64,000 bases of DNA from Typhlomys cinereus (lineage: Eukaryota > Chordata > Mammalia > Rodentia > Platacanthomyidae), in contig JALPQD010000628.1 of assembly GCA_023101885.1 (NCBI GenBank), positions 448,619 to 512,618 of the forward strand. The letters are read 5' to 3'. The notes beneath the pieces are model-generated. The model saw only the letters and a list, made by a program, of their open reading frames with translations, was not told the origin of the DNA and did not search any database. This document shows positions 1 through 11,790 of this stretch, in pieces (the stretch's first letter is position 1; each line of letters begins with the position of its first letter). Made by a program: the position numbers and the translations under genes.

Positions 1-358
1 AGTCAAAGATTGACACCATGACATGTGTAGAGGATTAAGGTAGGGTTTATTAGAGGAGAGAGAGGCTGGAACTCATGGACTCCAGACATGGAGTGCCATG
101 AGGCTCTAGGGTGCCGGAGAACTCATGAGAAGGGAATAGCTGGAAAAGAACTCATGGCACTCATGCCATAAGGGACTAGAGCACCAAAGATGGCTGCCAG
201 GGCCAGGCATATTTGTACACCTAGACAAGCCTGGGGAAACTGGCCTTTTCTCATTGGTTAGCTCCCATTGGGGCCCAACCCAGCTCCTGGGCCCAGGTGG
301 GGCTGGAGATCAAGTTGTTTGTTTGATGTGGAGAGCTGATCTCCATAATCCCTTCACA
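1..358 (-). mobile_element. Possible solo LTR, cut by the window start
   Basis: On the minus strand there is an ACCAATGAGAAAA box, an AAATATG TATA-like element, a CTCTCTCCTCTAATAAACCC polyadenylation region and a terminal TCTACACATGTCATGG. This order resembles the U3-R-U5 layout of a rodent endogenous retroviral LTR. No internal retroviral genes are seen beside it. Confidence 0.4.
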
Positions 359-468
359 GGGAAGTTGGCCATCTGATCTCTGGGAGGATTGGAGTCAGTT
401 CCTCAGCAGGGGTGTTCCTTTAGGGTGATTCTAGTAGTGGGGGATGACCTTCAGGAATTCTTTCTTTC

Positions 469-483
469 TATCATCTATCTATC

Positions 484-561
<78 letters not shown>

Positions 562-570
562 CATCTATCT
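469..570. repeat. (ATCT)n tetranucleotide microsatellite
   Basis: About 25 ATCT units with occasional TCATCT and TTTATCT interruptions. Any ORF across it (Ser-Ile-Tyr-Leu repeats) is a repeat artefact. Confidence 0.99.
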
Positions 571-2784
571 TAAATTCACCAGTCAGAGCAAAAACAACTA
601 AAAGCTCTAAATGTAGCCTGACTAAGCCACAACACAATGGGATGAGCACCTCCTTTGTTTGAAATATTATGCTTTCCTCAATGCATTCCGGCATTTTATT
701 GAGTTTTAAAATAACCAACACTGACTGCTCGCTTGAAGTCTTCTAAATTCCCTAAGCACTTTTCCTTAGAACCGTTGTCAAACTCCCCTACTCCGAGCCC
801 AGACAAATAAATGTGCCGTCTGTCTTAAATACATGGTCTTGATTGAGGCCCCACCCAGAGTGTGGAAACGCTTAAGAAATCTATAAAATGCCCTTCTGCT
901 GGGTGTTCTAAGCAAGATTCCCCAGTGCTAATTATTATTGTTAACCGGTGACTCATCTGAAAGAGTTTTCCTTTTGGGTTGGATTGCATCATGTAGAAGC
1001 TGTTTTAAATCGACCACCCTGTACACAAGCATTTTCAGCCCTGGCTTTTCACAACTGAACCATCTTGCAGGGAGCCGCTTCACAGAGGGTGCAGACATGA
1101 GAGGGCTGCAGGAGGTGGGGAGGGGAGGAACCACCTCCCACCACTCTATCCTCTCCCACCCCTACCCCTCACCCCCTGCTCCTGGTTCTGCTCTGGCTTC
1201 TTTACCAGAGGGTGAGATCCTATCTCTTCATAAAAGCAAAAATTTAAGGGGAGAGAAAGGGTGGAGCTACCCAACCAGTTTTCCAGACAACCATGCACAG
1301 ACCACTCACATGGAAGACTGTTTTTAAGGCGAAGCACAGATGGGATGTGAGCTGGAATTAAAATATTTTAAGTGCCACTTTTAACAAGTCAGAGCAAAAA
1401 AAAATTTAAAAATATATATAAAACCCAGCATGGATTTATAACCACACCAGAGGAGAGGAGGCACTGGCTAGATGCACTCAGGAATTCCATTGAACTGGTT
1501 AATTTGCAGGCAAAGAACAATATAAATTTCACTGTTTGCAGGGGAGGGGAGGAAAGTCCTCCCAGCAAAAGCAAACAAAAACAAAGCAGATTTGGCTGCT
1601 CTGTGCATATCGCCTGCTCTGCAGAGATGCAAGTGTTTGTACTAATTTTCCAGGGAGACCAGCAAATATGTCCGGTGTGTTTTGTCTTCAATGGCACCCT
1701 GGGTCACTGAGCACCGTCATTCAGTGCGATTTGTTGATGGATAGATGGAAGAATCGAACCTTTCAGTATTAGGGGGTTAAAAAACAAAAGTGGCCAGAAC
1801 TCAGCATCCATTGAAACCTCCAGGAAAAAAAAATTACTTGAAATATTGCAACTTACAGATAATGTACCGGAAGAGAATGGACCAATGTGGGTTTTGCCCG
1901 TTGTTAGAAAAGATGTATCTAGAAGCTGTGAGTTACTATGACAAAAACAGCATTGCATGCAGTGTCTGAATGGACCAGACCTGGGCCATCCACTCAATTG
2001 TGTGCAGAAAGAAAAGCCCCTACAGCTAGCTACCCAGGGCTGCCCCCGGACTGGTGGGCTGTGGGAGTAGAGGGGGGTGGTGGGAGGGATTCTCTCAGGC
2101 AGAGGGGAAACCCCCCCCCCCACCAGCTTGTTCCCAGCTGAAAGCAGAAAGGGAATACATGCCCGCACCCCTTTGAGTTCCCAAGGGAACCAGAAGCAGC
2201 TTCTGCTCTCCCCCTAATCTGCCTCTGGGTTCAGTGACTGAACTGGCCTCTTCCCTAGGTTGGGCGTTAAGCTCTGGGAGTCACAGCCCAGATGAGCTGG
2301 GGAGCCGGAAGCCCCCCGTTTCCCAGCAGCAGATGCATGTGGAGGCTCCTGAGAGCTTGAGAGGGCTGGCGCCGCAGCAGGAAGTCACTGCGGACAACTG
2401 GAGCTCAGACCTGGAGAGTAGTAAAGGGAAGGGAAAGAGCCCTGCGCCACAGCCCAGACCTGCTCCAAAAGCTTCCCAGCGAATCTCTGCCTCAGATCCT
2501 CTGACAGATGGGATGAGGAGGCTTGGGTGAAGCTCTTTGTGGAAGTCCAATGCGTCATATGAGTGGTTAAACAAAAGACTGTGGATGGGGTTGGTTCAGA
2601 AAAGTCCTGGCCTGAGGCCTTAGGAAGCCAGTGGCGGCTCCAGGATGGTGGTTTCTGTTCCATTGTGACCTCTAGCTCATGTTCATGGGTCTGAACTTAA
2701 CAAATCCATCCTCAGCGTGGATACTCTGAAGGAATGCTGTAGTGGTGCTTCTGGGGTCTGCCCCCCTCCCCACCTGCAGTTTTT
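571..2784. other. Intergenic, no gene seen
   Basis: Mostly unique sequence with short A-runs and a C homopolymer at about 2110-2121. Several short frames exist on both strands, none with a recognisable protein or splice context. Confidence 0.6.
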
Positions 2785-2940
2785 AAAGCATGTGTGCGTG
2801 CACATGCATGTGTATGTATGTATGATGTGTGTCAACGCTATGTATGGGGTGTGTATGTGTGTAGAATGTATGTGCATAGTATGTGTCTGCGTTATGTGAA
2901 TATGTGTTATGTGTACCGTGCAGGGGAAGGTATGTGCTGT
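2785..2940. repeat. Imperfect TG/TATG-rich tract
   Basis: Alternating TGTG and TATG words (CATGTGTATGTATGTATGAT, GGTGTGTATGTGTGTAG) with point interruptions. Confidence 0.9.
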
Positions 2941-3104
2941 GTGTACACCATGGCTGACATGAAAAGTCAGTGGACAATTTTCAGCAATCTGTTCTCTTCT
3001 TCTACCACGTGGACTCTGATATTGAACTCAGGTCCTTGGGCTTGCCTGCAAGTGCCTTTTTACCTACTGCGTCCTCTTCTCAGAAAAAGTATTTTATTTT
3101 ATTT

Positions 3105-3195
3105 TTTTACCCCCCTGGCAGCGCTGGGGATTGAACTGAGGGTCCCTTGCATAGTAGGCAAGCTTTCAATCACTGAACTTCAACCCTCACCCCTT
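3105..3195 (-). mobile_element. ID SINE
   Basis: Plus-strand GCTGGGGATTGAACTGAGGG, TAGGCAAGCTTTCAATCACT is the antisense of a diverged ID element with its T-rich tail side at 3093-3110. Confidence 0.75.
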
Positions 3196-3608
3196 CTGGA
3201 GTTTTCTCTGGAGCACCACCTGAGGAGAGAATTTCAGAGGTGGAAATGGAGCTGCCAGACATGTAAGAAAGGCCTCTGCCAGCAGCACCAGGGCAGCTCT
3301 GCAGGGAGCAGAAGTGGTCTCCTGGGGCTCTGCCCAATGGCTCCCAGCACGGAAGAGGACCGCTTCATGCCCCTTCTGAGAAAGCAAATAATGTGGATGG
3401 AGAGACGCGCTTGAGAGCTGTTGGCCCCCAGCACTTGGCACAGCTGAGGGAGTGAGACTTGAGCTTGACAGGACTTGGGGATACTTTGCCATGCGTGCCA
3501 TGTGCTGCCACAGAAAAAGAATCTAAACCATGAGACCAAGACGGGAGATATCAAAGTCATAAAAGTGTCCGAAAGTGTCCCTTAGTTGAGACACGTTTTT
3601 CAGTATAC

Positions 3609-3822
3609 TAGTATTTTCTTTTTATTTTTTTAAGTGGTTATTTACTTGTTTGAGAATTAGAGAGAGATAGAGAGAGATGAGCACAGGCATGTGGACCAAG
3701 TGGAGGTTAGAGGAGAGCTTTCAAAGGCTGGTTCTCTCCTTGTACCATGCGGAGGACCAAATTCATGTCACCAGGTTTGTACATAGATAACCTTTATTAG
3801 CTGAACTATCTCACCACCCTAG
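3609..3822 (-). mobile_element. Old B2/B3-type SINE
   Basis: Antisense pattern: T-rich start, AGAGAGAGATGAGCACAGGC, GGTTCTCTCCTTGTACCATG, then AGCTGAACTATCTCACCACC. No target-site duplication was seen. Confidence 0.6.
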
Positions 3823-3949
3823 TATTTTCAAAATTCATACACATATTGTGAAACACAGCAGAGTGATTAACTTCACAGCAGGTTTTAGAATAGATGATTT
3901 TGGAACTGAGGAAAATTCCATGTTGCAGTTACCCTGTGTACTGCTGATA

Positions 3950-4330
3950 AGCGCATGATAAAAAATGGCTTATGTGAACAAGAGATTTTATTCTGGCGTA
4001 TGATTGCCTGGTTATATCTTGGTCCAGTTTGGTAGGAGAGTTCATATCAACACTAGAGGCCACACCATATCCGCAGGACTGCTGAGAAAGAGAGGTAAAC
4101 CTCATGTCTGTCCAACTATACCAAAGAATACCAACTCCCTTAACTAGTTCTCTCCAGTTTAACTACCTGCTCAGAGACTAGTCCCCCGCACCATGGGTTG
4201 GGCCTTCCCATCAATTAGACAATCTTCTTCAGTCGTGCTCAGGGCTTAACTCAATACTAATTCTTTAAAAATGTGCCCAGAGCTTGACCATTCACTTGTC
4301 AAGTTGACACCAGTATCTAAGTATGCTCTT
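3950..4330. repeat. Old interspersed repeat R1, left copy
   Basis: TGGCTTATGTGAACAAGAGA, ATTTTATTCTGGCGTATGAT, CCACACCATATCCGCAGGAC and TGTCAAGTTGACACC. It aligns in the same orientation with 5401-6115 and partly with 36568-36730. I cannot assign a class. Confidence 0.75.
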
Positions 4331-5400
4331 CTACCCCTTATCAGTTTGGACACAACGACACATCACTTTTAAGCCATAATCAGCACAGAAGAAATATTAA
4401 AGGAGAAGCATCATGACACAATAAGAAAATATAAATTCAAAATGAAAAGACCAAAGTCTGGCAAAGTAAATACCACACCTTATAGTTCCACTTGATACTG
4501 CTTCCCATGTAGTCAAGGGGACTCAAAGGTTCTGAGAGAATCTTAACAGAACCTCCTAACAGTCTCCAAAGTTGCATAAGCAGCATTTCTCTGTACAAAG
4601 TCAAATCTTCACTCTCAGCCATTCTACGTACATGTCCCATTGTTTTGATATCTCCAAAATTCTGAGTTCTCTTCTATAGCTAGAAGCTTCATTTTGTTTT
4701 GTAGGAACTTCGAACCTGCCACCTGATGACATGTCTTTCCATGAACCTCTCAATTTTGCATTAAAACCAGTAACATCTGGATAATGTTACCAAGTTCTGT
4801 AGCAAGGCTGAGATATAGCTTGGCTCAATAAAACCATAGGTATAACAATGTCTGTGTGCAGACCTCGGAAAAGCCCTTTTCTAGACAGCCAAAACTTTTG
4901 AAGGGCAAGAAGTTTCTTCAACTTAGGATTTCTCACACTACACAAATCTGGGTTTTTGCAGAACGAAATCTCTGTAGTGTGGTATTCATTTCTCCCACTG
5001 TCCCAGTGAAAAGCACTAGGTTTTTCTTCCATGATGTTCATTTCCCAATAGGCATAGCTGCTGAGGTGTCTGCCCTCTCCTTATCCAAAACTTCAAGGTT
5101 GAAAAATGTAGCTCTCTTCTACCAAGCAAACTGTCCATCATCTTTAATTTCAACTTCATGAAAGTCCTTGCTCCCTTCATCCCAACCTGGGCCCAAACAA
5201 TCCACAACTCTTCCAGCATTTCTGTCTCCAAATGGCCCATTAAACGCTGCTCAATGTTTTTTGTAATACACAGTCCCAATATCTTCAAATATGTACATGT
5301 TCCTCACAAAAAAGTTCAAAATCTACATAGATCTTTTTCAGCAACAACCCACTTCTTTGGTACCAAATTCTATTACAGTTTGTCTTTATGTTACCAATAA
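4331..5400. other. Segment between the two R1 copies
   Basis: About 1.07 kb, AT-rich and without a coding signal. The TTTGGTACCAAATT just before the right copy resembles junctions seen in older rodent repeats, so the whole interval 3950-6115 may be one composite element. This is inference. Confidence 0.4.
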
Positions 5401-6115
5401 ATTCATGACAAATGGCTTATAGGGACAAGAGATTTTATTCTGGTTTATGATTATGCAGTTGCATCTCTTAATTTAGCTTGACAGAAAAACTCAAATCAAT
5501 ACCAGGGGCCAAAAGAACTAGCCACAGCATATCCACAGAACTGCTAAGAGAGGGGCAAACTTCATTTGCCAGACAGATGTCTGTCCAAGTATACCAAAGA
5601 CTGCCAACTTCCTTTTTTTAATTTTTTAATTTTTAAAAATTTTAAATTGTTTTTTATTATTCAATTGTGCGTCGTGAATGTATGTGTGCACGTGTATATG
5701 TATGTGTGTGTAGAACCATGGGCAAATTCGGGAACCACCATGGACCGCCTTCATCTCCTCCTTGTTTACTCTGCCCCGGGATTCACAGGCTCTGCCCTAC
5801 CAGGACCAGAAACGCAGGCCGCCCCCGCTTCCGCCTGGCATCAATACGTGGGGTCTAGGACCTACGTCTAGGATCCGAACTCAGGACCTTCTGCCTGCAA
5901 GGCAGAGGTTTAACCCCTGAGCCACCTCTCCAGCCCCGACTGCCAACTTCCTTAACCAGCTCTCTCCACCTTATCCGTCTGCCCAGGCACTAGTCCCTCC
6001 ACCACAGTGGATTAATTAGACACTCTCCTGAAGGCTTGCTCAAGGTAACTCAACTATTTCTTCAAAACCCTGCCCAGAACTTGAGCCGTCAATTGTCAAG
6101 TTAAGGCTATATATA
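5401..6115. repeat. Old interspersed repeat R1, right copy (split by SINE)
   Basis: TGGCTTATAGGGACAAGAGA, TTTTATTCTGGTTTATGAT, CCACAGCATATCCACAGAAC and TTGTCAAGTTAAGGC match the left copy. The SINE at 5615-5937 interrupts it. Confidence 0.75.
5615..5937 (-). mobile_element. SINE of the B2-headed family
   Basis: It is flanked by a perfect 16-bp target-site duplication, GACTGCCAACTTCCTT, at 5599-5614 and 5938-5953. Minus-strand head GGGCTGGAGAGGTGGCTCAG, body with CCTGGTAGGGCAGAGCC, and a CA-rich tail. It carries an internal 15-base duplication (GTCTAGGA repeated) near the head. Confidence 0.95.
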
Positions 6116-6865
6116 AACATCTGTATTTAATAGGCTGGATAATAACAAAGACTCTGGTAATTTTTTTAAAAAAGACTTCCTGTCTATAAATTGTCCCAGA
6201 CAAATATAGTGTCCTGTCCAAGCTAATAGAGATTATTAGGTTAACACATTGTTTAGGACACACTCTTTAGGGACAAAGGGACCCTCACTATGGACATTAA
6301 GTTGAAGCTCCTCCTTTTTTGCATTCCTGTTGTCTTTGGACCTACTCCCCGGAGATAGCAGGGCTATCTTGAGAACTGTGTCTTCTCTCTCAGGCCAATT
6401 GAACTTAGAAGTCCAAGTATCCTCTCTCTTGTCCAGGAGATGAAATAAGCTGAAAAAGACTTTTGCTTTATTCAGAGCAAGGAGATAAGTACTTTCTCTT
6501 TCTTTCTTCTGAACTTCATTCGATGATTTTGATAACATGATAAGTTATTTTTAGTACAAAGTTGGGGAAGTAAACCAATAAGGAGTGATGGAAAAGTGTG
6601 ATATTTGTCACATGTGTCTTTAGGAACATTTTAACTAATAAAGGACCTGAATAAATGAATTCAGATTTCTTTTTTTGTTTTTCAAAATGACCTGGAAATC
6701 TTAAGAGAGTTCAGTAGGTTGAGATGGTTGAGGCACAGACAAGGGAACTGGACATTAGTACACAGTGGTTGGTGACCGCATACGCCTCAGCAGCTGTTAC
6801 TGTTATGACACACATGTCAGAAGTGCTATCATACTATTAATGCTGATTTCTTTCCATTTTCATGT
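6116..6865. other. Intergenic, no gene seen
   Basis: AT-rich unique sequence. The minus-strand frame at 6236-6538 has no family that I recognise and no supporting signals. Confidence 0.55.
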
Positions 6866-7200
6866 ATATTTATGAGGGGCAATACGTAAGTGTTCACGTA
6901 TACATGCTCACTTGTATGTGGGCACATGTACACCTGTGTGCACATGCATGTGGAGGTCCAAGATTGATAACAGGAAGCATTTATGATTGAGACAGTCACT
7001 TATCAATCACAAAGCTCACCAATAGGATTAGTTTGTACAGCCAGCTTGCTATAGGAATTCCCAGTCTGTGTCTTGTAAGGTTGGCATTTTACATGGGTCA
7101 TTATACCCACCTGGCATTTTACATGGGATCTGGAGGGTCTGAACATGAGTCCTTTTACTTGTGTGTCAAGTGCTTTAACTGCCGAGATACTATCCCTGTC
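6866..7200 (-). mobile_element. Old B3-type SINE with TG-rich tail
   Basis: CACATGCATGTGGAGGTCCA, GAGACAGTCACTTATCAATC, CAGCCAGCTTGCTATAGG and CACCTGGCATTTTACATGGG in antisense order. A 30-base segment with GGCATTTTACATGGG is present twice (7083 and 7112). Confidence 0.65.
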
Positions 7201-7483
7201 GTTGAAGACTAGCAGATGGTGGGCTAGGTTGAATGTGGAAGACTTGCTTGTTCATTCAAGTTGTCTCTCAGTATTTATTAGGGATTGGCTCCAGGACCCA
7301 AAGTTGATGCTAAAATCTTTATAGAGGTCACATAACCTATGCATATTGTCCCATATACTTTAAGAGAACTCTGAATCACTAATAATATCTAAATACAAGA
7401 TACATTATGTATCACCATATATTTAATTTTCCTATTTATTATTGTACTGTTTTAACATTATCTTTGCATTCATGTATGTTCAA

Positions 7484-7486
<3 letters not shown>

Positions 7487-7529
<43 letters not shown>

Positions 7530-7533
7530 TGCG
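7487..7533. repeat. (GT)n microsatellite
   Basis: Near-perfect GT repeat followed by B3-like sequence (GCACTTGGAGATCAGAGGAG) truncated at about 7615 by the adjoining L1 fragment. Confidence 0.98.
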
Positions 7534-7615
7534 CGTGAACACATGCTGACCTGTGCAAAAGCACTTGGAGATCAGAGGAGAATATTGGGTGCCTTCCTGT
7601 ATTGTTCTCCACCCC

Positions 7616-8330
7616 ATTTTTCTTTAGAAAGTTTTTTACAATTTTACACATATATTATATTCTCCCATTATCTTCACTTATCCTCTTTCCCCACCAATGA
7701 CCCTCTTCTTCCCAACAAACCCCCTTCCTATTGTCATGTGTTTGGGGGAGGCATTGCATTTAGTAAGAATTGCCTGCATGACCATGGGTTGGAAGTTACT
7801 GGTTTGGGCAAAGGACAACGTCCCAGTGGTTACCCTACTGAGGAATATGACACCTTCTACCCAATAACCATTAATTACTTACAGCGCTCAGGGGAGAGTG
7901 GGGCCTTAGGACCCAGCCATGTCATATCCAAGAGACAGCATTTCACAACATTGTCCTCTTACATTTTTTTCCATTTCCTCTTCCCTAAGCCTTGGGACAG
8001 AGCAAGGGAGATGGTTGATACAGATACCCCATTTAGAGCTGAACACTCCGTCATCACTTATTCTCAGAACTTTGATCAGTTGTGAGTCTCTGTGTTAACA
8101 GTCACGTACTATAAACAGAAACTTTTCTGACTGAAAATAAGAGCAGTATTAGTCTACAGGTATAAACATAAATATTTAGAAAGCAATTTGATATCATGTC
8201 CATTTAGCAAAGCAACAGTATTAGGTTCCCCCCTCTCCTCCCTAGGACCTATGACCTCCCCAACCATGGGCTCCACTTTATTTTCTTGAAAGTCTCTCTT
8301 TGAACTTAGATTTCATTGGTCAGCAAGATT
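7616..8330 (-). mobile_element. Old Lx-type LINE-1 3'-UTR fragment
   Basis: Plus-strand CATGGGTTGGAAGTTACTGG, GACACCTTCTACCCA, CCATGTCATATCCAAGAGAC, GTTGTGAGTCTCTGTGTTAA and GGTATAAACATAAATATTTA is the antisense of the ancient rodent L1 (Lx) 3' UTR. It has no ORF2 part in this window. A long plus-strand frame across it is chance. Confidence 0.75.
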
Positions 8331-8457
8331 AGTTGGCCAGTGAGCCCCTGGGATAGCCCTTCCCTACCTCCAGCCCTGGGATTTTTAAGGCAAGTGTGCT
8401 GGAGATTCAGACACATGCTTGTGCAGTCCATTTCTCCATCCCATAATGTTGTCTTAA

Positions 8458-8660
8458 AAAGCCAGTGAGATGGCTCAGCAGGTAAGGCACCTTCTTGCAA
8501 ACCCAGCAACCTGAATTTGATCCTCCTAAGCCCACAAGGTGAGAGGAGAGAACCACATGTTGAAAGTTGTCCTCTGACCTTCATCAGCATGTCATGCATG
8601 TATGCCTTCTTTCAATCTTTCAAATATTTTTAAATATATGTGTGTGTGTGTGTTCATGAA
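8458..8660 (+). mobile_element. B3-type SINE
   Basis: GCCAGTGAGATGGCTCAGCA, GCAACCTGAATTTGATCCTC, GAGAGAACCACATGTTG and CCTCTGACCTTCATCA, ending in a TG run at 8638-8652. Confidence 0.75.
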
Positions 8661-9184
8661 TGCAGGAGCCATGTTATACCCAGAAGAAAGCCTACCATTA
8701 CTTGAATCTGTGCGGGAGGACTCTGTAGATATATAGGGATGGCTGCATTAAGTTCACTTGTAACTGTTACATAGAGGTATCATCCGTACACAATGACATG
8801 CAACAATCTGAATCCTACTGGTCAGTGGGTGTTGTAGTTACTTTTATTGCTGCGGTGAAGTACTCAGATTTAAGCACAGCAGAAAAATTTTAAAACAGAC
8901 AAGAAGGGTGAGAGGTCTTAAATTCAATCTTTACATTTACCAAGAAATATTACTCAAAGTAAAGAATGAAAGTAATGAGACTATGTTGACAGATGAGAAT
9001 TTTAATGACTGCTCCATAAGACTTATTAATATCTAAAAAATAAAATATTTTTGGTAGTTAAGAAGTTTGGGGGGTTATAATTTGCTATTATTAGAAAAAT
9101 ATTATTTGGGGAATGCATAGAACCATAAATAATATAAAAATCTTTCAAATTCTCCTATCTGTACCATTTTGGTGTGTTTCTTCT

Positions 9185-9186
<2 letters not shown>
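8661..9186. other. Intergenic, no gene seen
   Basis: AT-rich sequence with a short hAT-like remnant near 8830-8890 (GTTACTTTTATTGCTGCGGT). Confidence 0.5.
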
Positions 9187-9219
<33 letters not shown>

Positions 9220-9515
9220 GTATATATGCGTGTATTTTAAAAATATTTTATTATTTGAGAAAGAGGGAAAGTGCATGTGTTTGTGTGTGTGTATGTGCAT
9301 GTGTGTGAGAGAGAGAGAGAGAGAGAAAAAGAGAGAGAGAAAGAGAGGGGAAGAAAAGGTGCCTGCCCCATGCTGTGACACAGAGGTGGAGGCTAGAGGG
9401 AAACTGTTGGAAGTTACTTCTCTCCTTCTACCATGTAGGCATCTGGGAATCAAAATCGGGTTGACAAGTTAACAAACAGGCAGCTTACCCATTGGACTAC
9501 TTCGCTGACCCTAGT
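9187..9515 (-). mobile_element. (GT)n tract and old SINE with GA-rich tail
   Basis: A (GT)n run at 9187-9218 is followed by TATTTTATTATTTGAG, a GT/GA-rich stretch at 9270-9355, and CTACCATGTAGGCATCTGGG leading to ACTACTTCGCTGACCC, an antisense B2/B3-like SINE. Confidence 0.6.
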
Positions 9516-9542
9516 ATATACTATGTACTTTTAAAATATATG

Positions 9543-9544
<2 letters not shown>

Positions 9545-9598
<54 letters not shown>
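9545..9598. repeat. (TA)n microsatellite
   Basis: About 27 uninterrupted TA units, self-complementary and flanked by matching CTTTTAAAATA words. Confidence 0.98.
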
Positions 9599-9599
<1 letters not shown>

Positions 9600-10676
9600 T
9601 TTTAAAATAAGTTTTGACATGTGGAAAAAATAGGAAAATATAGAGAAATACATTTTAAAAAACCCTTTGTAATCTCAGCAACAGTAGAGCTCTGCCTGCT
9701 CTAATTACTTGGTTTTTTACTTCCATAGAATCAAGGGAGGCGGCTCTGTGGTTGTACATCTTGACTGAGCGATTAGGAAGTATCTTTCCACTTCAATGGA
9801 GTTAGGAAATTAAGCAGGCAGCGTTGCCCTCACCCCATGAACGAAGGAAGTTGAAGCTGGGTAATTACGGTCTACAGTGGCATGGATAATGAAGGGGTAT
9901 GCTGGTCAATGTATCCCGAGCATATAAAAACCCCAAGATCTAAGGAGCCAGAAATGATGGACTGCCTCAAAGCAGCTGTTAGCAAGAAGAGTCTATGTTG
10001 AAATGTATACATTTTAAAAAAAATCTGCAAGAAAATCATGTTGTTGACAAGCCAAAAGATCGATTTGCATCAGTACATACATTTTAAAACCCTTGAATGA
10101 ACATCTGATTTATATTACCCTCCTTCAGTTTCAGAATTTCCATGTGGAATGCTACCACACCAAACCCAAATGACCCTAAGTCCAGTTAGTTTGAAAACTA
10201 ATTTTTTTTCCATTACCAGAAGGCAATTTGGGCTAAAATATATATTAAAAGAAGATTACAATCTTTCTACAGACAAATTCTTTATGAGGATAAAATTCAA
10301 ACTTCTACCAGCACTTAGGTATCCCGTTGAAAGCATTCCACTGTAAGTCAGCTAGAAAAAGATTTTGCCCCTCCAAGTCTATGACACTAAGGCTGTATCT
10401 ATGGTAGATCCAAACAGCAATGAAAAGTCAAGCTTAGGAGCTTTACACTCAGAATGACAGCAATACATTAAAATAAAATACATCCAAATAAAAATCTAAA
10501 GGTCTAGACAGAGGGTAGAGCTGTAAACTGTAAATCAGATTCCCAACTTCGAAGGTGTCGTACAGACCTAGGAGCATGCACAATCCAAACAGAAATCAAA
10601 GGTTTCTGTTTTTCTAGTAGGAAGGAACTGGTGTTCTGTCTATCTCACAGCAAGGACTATGTCAGACTTCCCCTGT
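9600..10676. other. Intergenic, no gene seen
   Basis: AT-rich sequence without recognisable repeat or coding frame. The frame at 10149-10346 has no known relative. Confidence 0.5.
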
Positions 10677-10906
10677 TTTCTTCTTTCTTTCTTCCTTCCT
10701 TCCTTCCTTCCTTCCTTCCTTCCTTCCTTCCTTCCTTCCTTCCTTCCTTTCTTTCTTTCTTTCTCTCTCTCTCTTTCTTTCTTTCTTTCTCCCTCCCTCC
10801 TTCCCTCCCTCCCTCCGTCCCTCCTTCCTTCCTTCCTTCCTTCCTTCCTTCCTTCCTTCCTTCCTTCCTTCCTTCCTTTCTTCCTTTCTTCTTTTTTTCT
10901 TTTGGT
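10677..10906. repeat. Polypyrimidine (TTCC)n/(TTTC)n/(TCCC)n tract
   Basis: About 230 bases of pyrimidine on the plus strand with sub-blocks TTCC, TTTC, TCTC and CCTC. A second pyrimidine-rich block continues at 10970-11050. Long Phe/Leu/Pro/Ser frames here are artefacts. Confidence 0.98.
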
Positions 10907-11102
10907 CTGTCTGTCTATCTAGATATAGATATATATGAAAAGATATATATCCATACATATATATCTCACTTTCTTTCTTTTCTTTTCCTTCCTTCTTTTC
11001 TTCCTTTCATTTCCTTGCTTTTGTTCTTTCCTTTCATTCCTTTCTTTCTCTTAATATTTACCTATTTGTTTATTATTTATTTACTGTCCAATGCCTTCCC
11101 AG

Positions 11103-11285
11103 CCATCACATCCTTATTTATTTATTTATTTATTATTTATTTAAGAGAGAAACAGAGAGAGAGAAAGAGAGAAAAAAACAAAACTATTGGAAGTTGTTTC
11201 CTTCTATCATGTCGATTTCTGCAGATTGAACTCAGTTATGTGTACAAGGACACATCTTATCTACTGAGCTATCTCACCATCCCCT
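11103..11285 (-). mobile_element. Old SINE with (TTTA)n tail
   Basis: TTATTTATTTATTTATTATT, GAGAGAGAGAAAGAGAG, then GATTGAACTCAG and CTACTGAGCTATCTCACCAT, antisense of a B2/B3-type SINE. Confidence 0.7.
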
Positions 11286-11584
11286 GCCCTGCTATTTCTC
11301 AATCCAAACAAGTTAACAATCAAAATTAACCATCACAAATTCTCCCATCATCAACTAGAGACCCAAACATATCGCCTCAAACTGTAACATTCCACACCTA
11401 GCCCCCAAAGTCTTAATGTTCATCTCAAAGTACAAAATGCATTTATCCAACTTCAGAAGTCCACATAAACTCAACAGTTCTAACATTGTTTGAGAGTATA
11501 TAGTCTCTCCTGAGAATGAGGTAATTTCTTAATGGTGAGTCTGTTGTATAGCAATTTTCTCCCAATAGACAACATTTCAGTTGT
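11286..11584. other. Intergenic, no gene seen
   Basis: C-poor, AT-rich sequence that looks like old repeat but that I cannot classify. Confidence 0.4.
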
Positions 11585-11790
11585 ACCAGTGAGACAGCTC
11601 AGCAGATAAAAGTCCCTGTGCACCCATCTGGCCTCTTGAATTTTATCCTTATAGCCCACATGATAGAAAGAGAGAACCAACTTCTGAGAGCTGTCTGCTC
11701 ACCTTTCATGCAACACCATGGCCACACACACATACATTTGTCTTCTCTCTTCTTTCTCTCTCTTAACCTCCTCTCTCTTAAATGCATACA
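11585..11790 (+). mobile_element. B3-type SINE
   Basis: ACCAGTGAGACAGCTCAGCA, GAAAGAGAGAACCAACTTCT and CACACACATACATTTG, ending in a TC-rich tail. Confidence 0.7.

Noticed and set aside
7483..8085. A 200-codon plus-strand frame
   Set aside because: It starts in a (GT)n tract and crosses an antisense old L1 3' UTR. There is no protein family or splice context.
10631..11329. A 232-codon plus-strand frame rich in Phe, Leu, Pro and Ser
   Set aside because: It is a translation of the (TTCC)n/(TTTC)n tract and a SINE tail.
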